Below, piece by piece: positions 48,303 to 63,683 of a stretch of DNA of 64,000 nt (position 1 is the stretch's first letter; each line of letters begins with the position of its first letter). The notes beneath the pieces are model-generated. The model saw nothing but the letters and a program-made list of their open reading frames with translations, made no database searches and had not been told where the DNA came from. The translations under genes and the position numbers were made by a program. The DNA is from Ecdyonurus torrentis (Eukaryota; Arthropoda; Insecta; Ephemeroptera; Heptageniidae): assembly GCA_949318235.1 (NCBI GenBank), contig OX439127.1, forward strand, positions 21,120,142 through 21,184,141, read 5' to 3'.

Positions 48303-50873
48303 ATGGTTGACTCAATAATCTAAACAGGGTTTCAATGATGCAAATGGTGAACAAAAATGTTTATGTAATATGGAATTTGAGTGGCATTTAAAATTTCAGG
48401 ATATGACCTTGCAAATTAACAGCAAAATAATATCTTGAGTAAATTATATTAGAGAGAGAGAGAGAGAGAGATAGAGAGAAATAATACCCCAATGGGTAAA
48501 ATGACACATCTCTACAGAAATTCTACTGTCCTGTTCGTGAAAAGAAGATTATAAGTTGATAGTAGAATTTATATATAAATATACATAGTTACACAAACAC
48601 ACACATGTTATACATATGTAAATAAACAAAATAAGCAAATTAATATCATGAGTTAGTAAAAAAAAAAAAAAAAAAAAAAAATGCACTATCCAAGTAATGT
48701 CCAAAACCGTTTAAGTGGCAATCGTATGTATATAGATATGAATGCTCTACTGGTACGGAGAACAAGTAAAACTCTACTTCCTTACTATCCAGAAAACCCT
48801 AATATTGTAAAATAAAGTAATAATTGTATACTATGGTACAAGGAAACTAATTAACCTTTCTAACCATGTTTCCAAAAGATGAATAAATAAATTACAAGGA
48901 CACTAAATTATGAATTGTACTGTCTATTTACTTAAAAATGAATTTTTATTGGCTTTTGGCCGTACAATGCGATCAGATGGAGATTTCAGTTGACGCAAAA
49001 CTCCATTCAAATACAAGTTATTCCCATGCCAATAGAAATTCATTTTTAGGTAAAATGACTAATATCAAATTTAAAAATACTATGGTAGAATCGATTGTAA
49101 AAAATATAATTTACCATTTAAATCCAGTGTGTGTTGTTTTTAGAAAAATAACAGAAAATTGGGCGCCAGTTTTTGAATGGTAAAATATACTATCCCTATC
49201 GTGTGTACAGGCTTCTGTTTTTATTGAAAAAAAAAATAATAATAAAAAAAAAAAAGGCATTCATTCTTTCACTATAATATTTTACTATAATTGGTATAGA
49301 AATATAATATGAAGCAGAAAATAAATTTTCTGTATGTGATTGTACTAATTATCGACAGGCCACAGTTGGCGCCAGATTGTGAAATATTGAAAAAAAAAAT
49401 TAATCTGTTAATAACTAGTACAATTACCATATTATGATTATTTTGGGATTCATTATCAAATTATTGTGGTTGTAAAAGTTTGTATATATTGTGATAGCTT
49501 TATTGTCATTGCCTGTAACTTCATTTTTCTTTATCTTGCTTAGGTGCAAAATATGCCTAGAAAGTTTAGAGTACCTCAAGTAAAATGGAGAAGAAAATAA
49601 GTGTCGGCAATCATGAAAGCTATTTATCAGATCTATATAGATAGACATCTATATATATATATATAAAGAAGAAAAATCTTATTATAAAGTTATGTTACTT
49701 AAATGATTGTAAATAAAGGCACAGGTAGTCCTGATAAATACCCTTAATTTAACAACTGTCACCAAAGTGCGACTTCAATTACTGTTGAACTCAGCTCTAC
49801 TGTCATCCTACTGTTCTGTTCGAGAAATTCAAAATAATAAACAAATAGCAAAGATACTCTACATACACAGTGAACAATACACATATTTATGAAGGAAAGA
49901 AGCAGATAAATATTATGAATTATGAAGTAATATTTTTATATTATTACTATAAAAGAAAACTGATAACTTATTATTTTATCCAAACAATAAAATGTTCAAA
50001 ATCCGTTCAATTGGAAAAGATTTATGTCTAATTACATTGGAAGCAATTGTGAGACACGTGGATGTATAGATACAAAAACGTCATCAAAAGTTTCGTTGGA
50101 AATGCATTTTATTATTATTATTTTTTTTTTTGTCAATTTTTTATTGAGTAATATTAGCAGCAGTTTTTATTAATTTTCATTGACCGAAAATATTTGCTGA
50201 CTGCAACAACAGTAACTTTGTACCAACAAAAGTGATACTAAAACATTGCTTTCGATGAATTAGATTGCTCAATATAATGATCTGTACAAAACTGCTACGA
50301 AAATATCAAAATATTCTTTGCAATATCTATAATATGGCACAAATATATATTTTGTTTTGTATCAGTTTATTGTGCACTGGTGTTTTGAAAAACAACGTGC
50401 AAAAGATTAAAAAAAAAAAAAAAAAAAAAACATTCCAGAGGGATTTAAACTTTTTATTTTTGTATAATTTTAATGTGTCATACAGCGTCAGTTTTCCTTT
50501 ATAATAATAAGTGTTTTGTAATATTAAATTATGATTTAATATTTTATTGGTTGAAACAATTCTTTCATCATTGTTCGTCCTTTTTTAGTTTCAAAATCAG
50601 ATCTCATTCCTTTGTTTTGTTGGGGTATTATACAAATTGTTTCATTTTGAGGAAACTATTATTAATTCAAAACATACTTTTTAGAAAAATGTATAGTCCT
50701 AAATTTTTTAATTAACTTCGTGAAAAAAAAAAAAAAAAAAAAATTGGTGCATTTATGGCACACAGAATAAATGTTAACTTCTCGTAATAATTCTGAAGTG
50801 AAATGCGTACATTATAGTGCTGCTCAGCATTATCTTAATTCAAAAAGCATAAATTATGTGATTAATATGTATT

Positions 50874-50921
<48 letters not shown>

Positions 50922-50932
50922 TATATAAAATA

Positions 50933-52015
50933 TATATCGTCAGTGGAATATAGAAACCTCTGATTAGGAATTTGAGTGTTTCTGAAGTTTGAATCGTCAT
51001 AATTCAAAAATAAAAAGTAATAAAAAATTGAAATTATTTTTGTCGTGCGGCTTATATTTCTGACAATACATTGTATTAATTTCATATTTTTATTTCAAAT
51101 AGTTCGCTCACAATTCATCAATTAGTATACTAAAACACCCTGTTTTAGCACTGTTAAAAAAAGTGAAATTAAAATTATTATTCCCATGCAAAAGTCAGCA
51201 ATAAAAATTTCAAATTAATATCTTAGGTTCAAGAAATGTTGCTTATTCTAAATGTACAGTTGAAATTTTTTTGCAAGCAACCCCTTTGCCAAAATTTGCA
51301 AAAAACGGAGCTCGCGTTCTTTTAATGTTTTGAAGCTCAAAATTATTTTAGGGGTGCAATTTTGAATCTCTTAAATGTTCATTTGCTAATAATGTAAATA
51401 TCTTATTTCTATTATATTAAATTAATTTTTAAAAATTTAATGTACTGCTGGTTGCGGTCATCAGGCATTTTATGTACTGCTTTTTGCGTAAATACAAGGG
51501 TTATAAATTAATAAATTCATACATTTTAGTTAATTTTAAAATAATTTTGTATATTGCAAAGAAATCTTTTGAGAATATGAAATTGCACCCCTAAAATAGT
51601 TTTGAGCTTCAAAACATTAAAAGAACACGAGATCCATTTTTTTTTGTTTTTTTTTTTTGCAAATTTTGGCAAAGGGGTTGCTTGCAAAAAAATTTCAACC
51701 GTACCTTAAGAATAAGCAACATTTCTTGACTCTATGATATTAATTTGAAATGTTTATTGCTGACTGTTGCATGGGAATAATAATTTTAATTTCACTTTTT
51801 TGAACAGAGTGTTTTAGTTTACTAATTGATGAATTGTGAGCGAACTATTTGAAATAAAAATATGACCTTAATAAAATGTATTGTCAGAAATATAAGCCGC
51901 ACGACAAAAATAATTACAGTTTTTTGTAACTTTTTATTTTTGAATTATGACGATTCAAACTTCAGAAACACTCAAATTCCTAATCCGAGGTTTCTATATC
52001 CCACTGACGATATAT
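50933..52015. mobile_element. Foldback element with ~440-bp arms
   Basis: The left arm from ATATCGTCAGTGGAATATAG (to ~51,400) is mirrored by the right arm (from ~51,556) ending CCCACTGACGATATAT. Arm identity looks above 90%: GCAAGCAACCCCTTTGCC / GGCAAAGGGGTTGCTTGC, and TTGTCGTGCGGCTTATATTT / AAATATAAGCCGCACGAC. The centre (~155 bp) is AT-rich without a frame. It adjoins a (TA)n tract on the left, consistent with a TA-targeting element. If transcribed as part of the Ssdp pre-mRNA it would form a long hairpin. Confidence 0.88.
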
Positions 52016-52259
52016 AATATAAAAATTATATTATATTGCATTCGAGCTAGCATAAATATTACGTATTAAAAAGGATATTGGAAACAAAATTAATATGACT
52101 TTAAATTCATGATCATATTTGATTTTTATTACTGCTTTATCATGTATTATCAATGTAAATATTAAATATTAATGAATGTATTTAACATTTCGTACATAAT
52201 ACTAAGGCATAGAAAACATGAAAACATTTTCATTTACATCACAAAACACTTGATGAGAC

Positions 52260-52534
52260 TTAAATAAATAACGTTAGTTGGTCTCAAAACCCAACTATAG
52301 CTCCGTAGCAGTGATCAGAAAATTTAGATTTATGCAACCCGCACAACATTTTCATACTAGTTTTTGCCTGTTAATGACGTCATAAATAGGAATATTCACG
52401 CAAATTGCACACTTTACATATTTTTCTAGCTCTTTTGTGGGGCTACATTAACATTCTGGTAAAAAATATAATCTGTTTTGTAGATCCCATTTTGTGTTTA
52501 GAACATGTTGTTTCATTGCTTTCTATGCCTTTAA
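52260..52534 (+). mobile_element. TTAA MITE, family TTAAAG-ATAGACCA, copy 2
   Basis: Shares CTCAAAACCCAAC, GTAGCAGTGATCAGAAAATT, ACCCGCACAACATTTTCATA and GACGTCATAAA with 36420-36726. The right end CTATGCCTTTAA is preserved; the left end is degraded. Confidence 0.7.
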
Positions 52535-54291
52535 CTGAAAATTTTCTGTAAATAAGTTGGTAGATACGAAGAAATTATTGCAAAAATAAAATTAGCGTCC
52601 TTGTTTGATGAATTGTTTATTTAACCAAGAACTGTTAATATAAAATGCGCTGTGATACAAACTAGAGTTGTCCTGGCTATACTCGAGTCATAAAGTTCAT
52701 GTAGCCATGGCTTATTGTACTTTGTTTTAAAATGAAAATATACCAAAACTGCATTCACTCAATCAAAAATTATCAATTGCATTTCCTCCACAAACTGTAT
52801 TAGCAAATAAGTACCAGTTAAGATTAAATATAACAATGTATATAAACATTGAGAAACGCTCGCAATTATTGCTTTTAAAGATTTTCCTTGGCTTTCTAAA
52901 TATTCATTTTACTGTTCTTATTTTATTTTTTAATTAATTTGATATTAAACGTTTCTTAAGTTCTAACTTTGTTAAAATTTAATTGTCACTGAGCAGTTGG
53001 ATGAAATTTAATTATTTTTTTTGTAACTCAATGGAAAATGTTACGAGGATATTTAATTATATCTCCCTCAATTTAATTATTTCTCCCTCAATTTCCCGGC
53101 TTCTGAGGCTGGAAGAAATTTGTATCATGGCTCACATTTTTTGTTATAATTACTTTAATTATTTTTTATTCTTATACTGTTAAGCAAACACAAATAGTAA
53201 TTAAGAGATCCTTGGTTCTTAAAATGGTTAAATAAAAAATAAAAAAACGAGGTCTTAAATTAATTTCACTGTGGACGTTTCAGCTATTGTAATTTTTTCT
53301 TCTTCGTTATGTTGACATTATCCATATTTACACGCCATTAAAAAGACAATGGGGGAACAAATAATAAATAAATAAATTTACCAATATCCATTGAATTGTG
53401 ATGACAGTATTCTGTCTTTTGTGGCTGTTTAAAATTTTTTTTTTTTTTTTTTTATGTATGTTACTCTTGGGTAAAAACAAATATGAATAATTATGCTAGC
53501 CTAATTTAGCATCATTTCTTTATTAAAATATAATTTATGCTTTATTGTATAACAATTATGATACCTGGTATAATTGTGACTGTGCACCATAATTGTTTAT
53601 GCAATTTTAAAGTAGCAATATTTATGCTCTACGACGTAAATGCAGTATAAATGATGTATTTTTTGAAGTGCTGAAATAAATGAAATTCAGTTTAGTTAAC
53701 CTGTGTATAATCGCTAATGGTTTTGAAAATTTTGCAACTACTTTCCAATTTTTGTGATACATAATTTTCATTAGTACATATAAGTATAAATGTGAAGGAG
53801 TTGATTGATAATCAAATAACATGCAGCATAGACAATAATAAATATATTATTAAACAGAAAGGAGTGTTTGTTTATAATATGTAGAAAGTAATAAAATAAA
53901 ATGTCTGAATGAAAAGAAATGATGTGAGCAAATTACTTTTCTTTAAGTTGATATAACTGCATCCTCAGAACTTGCATAATAGTGTCTCGAAATCATTATT
54001 AATTTATGAAATGCTCTGGCACTGACTGCACTTTTTAATTATTAGCTTCAAAATTGAAAGAAAAAAAAAATCAAAATACTGCGTATTTCGAGCAACTCAA
54101 AAATTACAAAGTCTGCATATGAGACTGAGTATCAATTTTTAATTGTAATTCATGAATTCATTAATATGTCTTACAATTTTTAGTTCACTATTAATATAGA
54201 ACAAATCCAATTCTATTTATTTTATAATCACTAGTGGAAGTCCACAAGCCTATACTACCATTTATCCTGACGTCACAAATATTGAAATAGT

Positions 54292-54958
54292 TATAGTGTA
54301 GGCATGATACTGCCTTGCCCTATGCTTCGGTAAAAATAAAAATAGTACACTTGTTTTGTTTTTTAGTTTTTTGCATACTAAGATCAAATAATAAAATATC
54401 ATGTCAAAAACGCTTTCATCGTCCCGAAAAATCTGACAATTCACGCTTAACTTTTATAGATGTAAGGTATTTTTAAAATTTAAAATCTGTTTATCACACT
54501 AGCTTTATCTTTATATCAAATTTTACGTGGCTATACTGAAATTTGGGGTGGCGTTATCAAAAACAAAGTTATTATAACAAAGAAAGTAGGCATTTCAAGG
54601 ATTATTTTGGTATATTATTTTATTAATATTGAACCAGTGGTAAGGGATATACGATGTACAGCACACTGAAGGTCAGATACAGGGCTGTCATGCCCTCAAA
54701 GCTTTAATAAAGTTACTTATTTATATAAATATAATAACCTTAATGTGTGATAAACAAGAAGTATTTAAAATTTTAGAAATATATTTTTTTCTAAAGAAAA
54801 AGTAAAAAGTGCATGCACGAGCGTGTGAATTTCGTTATTTTTCAGGATGTTGAATGCGTTTTTGAAAGAAGGTATTTTTATATTTTGCTTTAGTATAGTG
54901 AGCACAAAAAATCAGCAAGTTTACTTATAATATAAAACCATATCATGCCTACACTATA
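54292..54958. mobile_element. 667-bp element with TATAGTGTAGGCATGATA ends
   Basis: Perfect inverted ends TATAGTGTAGGCATGATA (54292) and TATCATGCCTACACTATA (54958). The interior shows no transposase or long frame. TA-rich ends suggest a Tc1/mariner-like non-autonomous element. Confidence 0.75.
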
Positions 54959-57033
54959 ATAGTAAATAAATAAATAATGATAATTATTAAATAATATTTA
55001 GCATTATAATGAATAATATATGCTTATAATAATATTATTACAGTATACACCATGCGAAATTATTTACAGCAAAAAAGCAAAAACATACGTTTTAAAAGGA
55101 CAGACGAATAAATTAGTATCACTTCTGAAATAATAAATATTTTATGTAATAAATATGCATTTATTTGATTAATCAACAATTGATCATTATTGTTGTTGCT
55201 GTTTTTATTTGAACATTTATTGTATTACCATACCTGTAATTGTAAAACAATGATTCAGATTATGTTTTGGATTTTTGTTTTGTTCGTGGGTCAAATTTGT
55301 TATTATATGGGTCCAGTAGATCAAGAATGCAGAAAACCCCTGCTTTACCTTCTTGTTCTTTAAATGTTCAATATAATCTTCTTTTTTTTTTCATTTTAAT
55401 TGTTAACGAACTAGTGCGTGCATAATTTATTGCAGTATAATTTTTTATTTCAGCTAATTACAATTAACAAATAAGTACGTAATCACAAATTCTGAAAAAA
55501 TAAAACTTATATTAAAAGATTGCTTTTTCTTTTTTTTTTTTTTTTTTTTTTTTCTTTTTTTGCACACGCTTTACTCGTAAGTTTTCAAATTTTATTTTCA
55601 ACGATTTTCAAACTTAATATAAAGATGAGATTTGTAATTTGGTTTACTAATTACAAAAAAAGTAAAGAAAAGCTTTTACTGTTTGTTGACACATTTAATC
55701 TGTTCAATTAAACAACAAAAATAAATTGTATTTTGCAAACAGTTCAATGGTATTATAACAGTATCAACAGTAGTTGATTAATACTTAAAAATTTAAAGTT
55801 ATTTGCAAATTCAATGCACAATTTTATGCTTACAAAAATGCCTAAAAAGTGTAGAAAAAGTAAACATCAAAAACGAGCTGGTGGTGTATGGAAACAGCTT
55901 CAATTACAGTAAAAACTTATAAGCATTATAAAACTAATAGGTATAAATAAGCCTTAAAATCGTATGAATTCAATTTATTTTTAAAGTCAACTTAGGTTTA
56001 TAAAAGTAAAAGATCTGAACACACGCATAACTGAGTCTTTGTTCACGAGAGCTACATTATCATTTATCATAAATAATTGTTATTGGTATATATAATATAT
56101 ATACCACACACACACATTTTACAATTCCTTGTTTAGTTCAATTTCACACTTGGACAAAAATAAATACGTAATAATTATGCTTGCCCATTAATATCATTAA
56201 TAATGCTATTTAACAATATTAATACTCTATTGCATAACAATTATGTAACATAGCATAAATATTATGCTGTTCCAGTATTTATGCTAAATAACAATATAAA
56301 ATGTACCATTAAAAACGTAACTTATTCTTTACGTGCAGTTAACAGTATTTTCAATTTCACAGTGAATAGTAAAGAAAAAAAAAGTATTGTGTTAATGGTA
56401 TGGGGCAAGTAAATTGTATTATTAGCTATTAGAATCATTTTAGCAACAATTTATTCACAATATTGAATATGCAAAGTGACTAATTTATTATTTAATTATT
56501 TATTATTATATTTTACGTAATGCAAATTGGTGCTAATTTGTAAATGTATAATAGTTTTAATTAAAATTGCTATTAGAATTACTCCTTCATAGTCAAGCTC
56601 ATATTTTTGCATTCATTGGTTCTACAACAACAACATAAGAAGCAATTTGAGTGGCAATAATACATAGCCACGACGTAATATTAAAATGTGTGATCTGTTA
56701 TGCACTTTACAGTAAATCGTTCTTTATGCAAATTGTAGCACTATATTATATGTTGTTATATTAGTACGCTATAATACAGATATGAATTAATTATAGCATT
56801 GTTAATCGTTACCATTCATTCATCAAGTACTTATACTGATAGGGTAGAATATCAGTTCAGTTCTTCATGACCATCATTAATATTAAGTTTGAAAATGTTT
56901 GAAAAAACAATGCAAGATATTTATTGATTATGAATACTTTTGACGTTTTCAATCACTTTTATTGAAATCTGACATTTCATTTAATGTTTGCTGATACTTA
57001 GCTGCTGCATTCATTACGCTTTATCAAAATAAA

Positions 57034-57083
<50 letters not shown>

Positions 57084-57649
57084 GCGTCATGTCTTCTTTT
57101 CTGCGAGATAATAGAGCCGCCAAAGAGAATGTACTTTGATAATATCTTGTCGTATCGTTACTCTGAATACTGTTTCTAATCGAGAGTACCTTATGATTTT
57201 TGCTCAGTCTCAATTTTGCGTTAATATTTTTTATCTATAGGAAAGTTTTTTTTATGTTTTTTTTTTATTTAGAATTTGTTGAGAGACCATTTTTTTAGAA
57301 GGCTTGTGGGGGTATATAAATAAGTGATGATTCTTACCTACATATAATTGTATTTGATTGCGAATAAATGATCAAAATTATTCAATACTTAACATACCGA
57401 CATGACTAGCTGCATATTAAACCTATCTCTCTTCTCTCTGCCAAGATTTTAAAAAGAATTAAGAGTTTAATAGTTAATGTTGATGCACTTGGTCGTCATA
57501 GTGTAGCTGGAGAAAGTTTGGTAGGCTGAGGAGGCTCAATGTTTACATCGTAACACGTGCTAGAGGTGGCACGCCCATGTTCATCCGAGCCTCCTGAAAC
57601 CAAGCTTTTCGTATTACAGAATGATAATGCCGTATCCAGGTTGTTAATA

Positions 57650-57689
<40 letters not shown>

Positions 57690-57978
57690 TTTTTCCTTTT
57701 TTTAACTATATAAATTTTTTGGCTTAAGAATCATGATCAAGAAATCGAGAGAAACAATCAAATTGGAAAATTAAGTTTTATTCTGTAAAGTTGAAGACTG
57801 GAATTTGCGAATATCTTTCAATTTCGACATATATCAATACTTTTTTTTGTTCCCAAGAAATATCTTGCTTATTTGTTGATAAATGACTTTCAAGTAAATG
57901 TTAATGTTTGCATGATTTTTGTTTCACATTTAGTATTTACCTGTATTGGTTTTTAATTATAAATATTTCTTGTTTCAG

Positions 57979-58051
57979 GCTAGCGTTATATGTTTACGAG
58001 TATTTGTTGCACGTAGGAGCACAAAAGGCAGCACAGACGTTTTTATCTGAG
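57979..58051 (+). CDS. Ssdp: Ssdp coding exon 2 (LisH motif)
   Basis: Begins with the third base of the Lys codon, then encodes [16 protein letters not shown] and AAQTFLSE, followed by GTGAGC (phase 0). This is the LisH helix pair of the LUFS domain, used for dimer/tetramer formation and LDB1 binding. Residues match the family without gaps. Exon boundaries are forced by the reading frame and consensus splice sites. Confidence 0.97.
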
Positions 58052-60184
<2,133 letters not shown>

Positions 60185-60246
60185 ATAAGATGGGAGAAAA
60201 ATATAACGCTAGGAGAACCGCCGGGGTTTCTACACTCTTGGTGGTG
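60185..60246 (+). CDS. Ssdp: Ssdp coding exon 3
   Basis: Encodes IRWEKNITLGEPPGFLHSWW and the first two bases (TG) of the next codon, followed by GTAAGT (phase 2). TG plus C/T would give the Cys expected in the family (SWWC…). The sequence is invariant relative to the family core of the LUFS domain. The following exon, expected to encode a VFWDLYCAAPERR-type segment, is not found before the window end, so intron 3 exceeds 3.75 kb. Confidence 0.97.
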
Positions 60247-61224
60247 GTAAGTAACGTGTTCAATGAATTTTTTAATATCAAGGACCTCAATTAGTGCAGC
60301 TAAGTTTATGATAAACGAATGCCGAAATCCAAAGCACAGTCTTGGCGATAAAATGTATCTGGCCCCCGAGACTGTAAATGTAATCAAACAAAGGCATTTC
60401 GATTCAGGAATATTAGACAAACTGCTTTGATTTGGGTGGGTAATGGTTTTTAAAGACGTATTATTGGAGCGCTTATAATTGAATTCTTAAGCTTTCATAC
60501 CTCGTATATTGAAATCGTTTTCCAGCATTTAAGAAATATTCCGTGATCAAACTGACTAGGCTGGGAAGAAAATGAAGGAAGACGTGCTAATTATTGATGA
60601 GCTTGGTTTTACCGATTTATATTATAAATGTTGCTTAAGATTAAAATACGGGAGACAAATGCATGGAGAATATTCCAGTATTTTTTGTGCCCTCTAGGTT
60701 ATAAAGTTACGCGAGGCATTCGTAGTCTCTGCAGTTAATTCTTGCATCTCCCCTCGTATTATTTTCTCGTTCTCCATCTCCCTGCCTCGTTTTATTTCTC
60801 GTACTGAATCGATTCCTATTTACTTCTCTTTGCCATGAAAGACAGAGAACAAAACATTTGGTATATTTTATCTCTGTTCTGTACCTAGTTTGTTCATAAC
60901 TTGGTGTTACTGCGCACGTTTAAAGAGAAAAAAAAGTAGTACCAAAAGGGCTGATTGTAATAGTTCAGAACTCATGATTCAAAGTTAAATTATTATCATG
61001 CAATTTATAATATGGATTGGATGACGATTTATAAATATTCTCTATCGGTCTAACTGCCTAATTTTATAATAATATACTGTATTCGTACACTACTGAAAAT
61101 GCAGAACTTGGTTTATTTTTTATCTAAAAGAGGTAAATGAAATAAAAAAATCTGACGTTTTATTGCAAAGCTATAGTGTAAAGAGAGCTGTTCACGTGAA
61201 ATATATTCTACTTTTTCCCCCAAC

Positions 61225-61704
61225 AATGAGGAAGTCTACACAAAGTTAACCCCTATGTTTGAATACATCATTTGAAAGAGAAAAAGTAGTAGATAAACTT
61301 AGCATAGGCAATTACCTGGAAATATGACGTTTTATTTAATAAAAGAAGAAATAAAAAATTTCAATTCCCAACCCTTTGCCGACTGTGACATCATTTGTTT
61401 ACATCCGATTTTCAATTGTTTTCTGGATTTCATGCAACTGCTACAAATTCAAAAAAATTAACGGCCAACGGTCGCCTTTCAACAATGGGATCGTTTGAAA
61501 TCCAGAAGACAAATGAAAATCGAATGTAAACAAATGACGTCACAGTCGGCAAAGGGTTGGGAATTGAATTTTTTTTATTTCTTCTTTTATTAAATAAAAC
61601 GTCATATTTCCAGGTAATTGCCTATCCTAAGTTTATCTACTACTTTTTCTCTTTCTAATGACGTATTCAAACATAGGGGTTAACTTCGTGTAGACTTCCT
61701 CATT
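61225..61704. mobile_element. 480-bp foldback element
   Basis: Arms 61225-61432 and 61496-61704 are near-perfect inverted copies (AATGAGGAAGTCTACAC / GTGTAGACTTCCTCATT; CCAACCCTTTGCCGACTGTG / CACAGTCGGCAAAGGGTTGG) around a 63-bp centre. Arm identity looks around 95%, so it is recent. No coding capacity. Confidence 0.9.
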
Positions 61705-62023
61705 ATCTATCGTAGGAACTTTTAAAAGTTACTTGTTTTTCAACATTAGATATATATTTTATATAAGACTATCCAATTAAATTCTTTATGTTACGTATCG
61801 CAAGAAGAAAATAATTAATGAGTTGTTAGTAATTAATTATTTGATGTTGGTAAGGCATGCTGCGCTAGAATGACATAATAGTGACTCAGTGGAGCACACA
61901 AGAAGTAACATCGGTCTAATAATCTGTTCATGATTTCTACTTGTGCTGAAGCTCTGCCCTAGTTGTTGCAAATACCTGTTCTACTTTCCTTACCTGCAAC
62001 GCTTTTACATAAAAACATTAAGT

Positions 62024-62054
<31 letters not shown>

Positions 62055-62315
62055 GCTTGATCATTGTGATAATTTTTGGATAATTAACACGGTTTTGACT
62101 GTAATTCTCGTTTCTTTCTATTTTTTTCTAAAAATATAAGAGATACTTTGATTTATTATCTCTATTTATTTTCCAATATATATTTCAGACTTTTGAGTAA
62201 AGTTGTATTTATATGGCTTTGTAATGGAGGGAATTTACTTGAGCTAACTTTGAATTGTGTGATGTTAATGCTAGTTTCAACTTCCAGTCGTGACCACGAT
62301 TCTCTCTGTCTCTCT

Positions 62316-62515
62316 NNNNNNNNNNNNNNNNNNNNNNNNNNNNNNNNNNNNNNNNNNNNNNNNNNNNNNNNNNNNNNNNNNNNNNNNNNNNNNNNNNNNN
62401 NNNNNNNNNNNNNNNNNNNNNNNNNNNNNNNNNNNNNNNNNNNNNNNNNNNNNNNNNNNNNNNNNNNNNNNNNNNNNNNNNNNNNNNNNNNNNNNNNNNN
62501 NNNNNNNNNNNNNNN
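62316..62515. other. Assembly gap (200 N) in a CT repeat
   Basis: Two hundred Ns with TCTCTGTCTCTCT on the left and CTCTCTGTCTCTCTC on the right. The gap spans a CT microsatellite; its length is probably a placeholder. Confidence 0.99.
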
Positions 62516-63024
62516 CTCTCTGTCTCTCTCTCTCTCTACTGTCTTTCTGTATCTCTCTCGGTGTGGCTTGCCTTTGTTTCGTGACCTTAGTGCAGACGAG
62601 AGTCCGCTGTTCTCTCTCATCTCACGTGCTAACATCCTATATTGTACGGGTACCTACATATTCACTTGACTTAGCAACATAATATGAACCAAGCAATGCT
62701 ACATTATAACTTTTCCAACTATATACATACGTCATGTCTGGAAAACAGTTGAAGTAAATTTTGTGTTAGTGTTTTCATTGTAGTGATGCTCAACATATTG
62801 TGCATATTCTTAAGTTTCATTTTTTCTTTTTTTTTTTTTTTTTTTTTTAATTAAATTGCCTAAACTGCCGCACGGCAACGTAGATATTTATTTTTTTTTC
62901 ACAAACGTATCTATGGTACAGATTAGAATTAAGTAGAAATTATTGCTATTATTAAGTAAATTATTGTTTAAATGTTCATATTATTTAGTAGACTTCACGA
63001 GGCTTTTTGAAATATTAAAATACG

Positions 63025-63362
63025 TTAAGGGAGTAGGGGACCGACGTTGGCCATTAGACTCAAAAATTTCTCGTCAAAAAATTCTGAAATTTGGCACAAT
63101 GATACTTCAGCTTGAGAAAATTTCAAATATATAAAAATTTTGGGGGGTCACCGTGCAAATTAATTTTATATGATTTTTTGAAATTTTAAGCCCATAAGGC
63201 CCAATGTTAATTTCAATAATTTTTTTATTTTGTTCGGGACGGTCAAACATCATGAAATTTATATCACGGCTACGTGTGACCCTTAGCTACAAAATGACAC
63301 CAAATTTAGACCCAAAACACTTCTAGTTTTTGAGATATAAGGTCGGTACCCTACTCCCTTAA
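63025..63362 (+). mobile_element. TTAAGGGAGTAGGG MITE, copy 3
   Basis: Full-length copy with intact TTAAGGGAGTAGGG ends and the shared interior, in the same direction as copy 1. It lies in Ssdp intron 3. Confidence 0.9.
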
Positions 63363-63683
63363 AGGTAACATTAAGCATTTTCTTTCACGCTGAAAGCATT
63401 GAGTTCAAAACGCGCTAACAAAACACACTTGATTGCACCTATAAATTGAAATATGTATCGAACGTTTTGAGTACCAGAAGAATACATAGAGAATGGATAA
63501 AAAAAGAGAGAGAAAGAAGAATTCAATACAAAATTCATTTGTTTTGCTTGGGGGACATAGGCAAAAAAAAAAAAAAAAAAAAAAAAAAACAGAAAAAAAG
63601 TAGCTCTGATACAGAAATTTTGTATTTTAAAGAACGAATCAGGGTAAAGTTAACAGAAAATACCTGCTTCTACTTGATAGTAT
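63363..63683. other. AT-rich intronic spacer
   Basis: Includes an A-run at 63564-63589. No exon or repeat ends recognised. Confidence 0.4.

Larger units (their letters stand above)
44978..57978 (+). other. Ssdp intron 1
   Basis: Starts GTAAGTATG and ends ATTTCTTGTTTCAG. Contents: a TA-flanked MITE (46951-47173), (TA)n at 48229-48300, a GA repeat near 48452-48472, A-runs near 48658-48681 and 50410-50430, (TA)n at 50877-50917, a large foldback (50933-52015), a TTAA MITE (52260-52534), a TA-flanked element (54292-54958), GCATAA-rich repeats (53469-53660, 56152-56340), (CA)n at 57035-57080 and (TA)n at 57646-57688. 47,174-48,228, 48,700-50,870 and 55,000-56,150 show nothing else. Nested + or - strand genes are not evident. 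Confidence 0.9.
60247..63024 (+). other. Ssdp intron 3, first part
   Basis: Contains a weak transposase-like open stretch (60,257-60,430), a foldback (61225-61704), a short (TA)n at 62030-62054, the N gap, and a poly-T run at 62829-62848. No further Ssdp exon was found. The intron continues past the window end. Confidence 0.8.

Noticed and set aside
62148..62682. Long frames across the N gap
   Set aside because: They consist mostly of undefined residues flanked by CT-repeat Leu/Ser strings.
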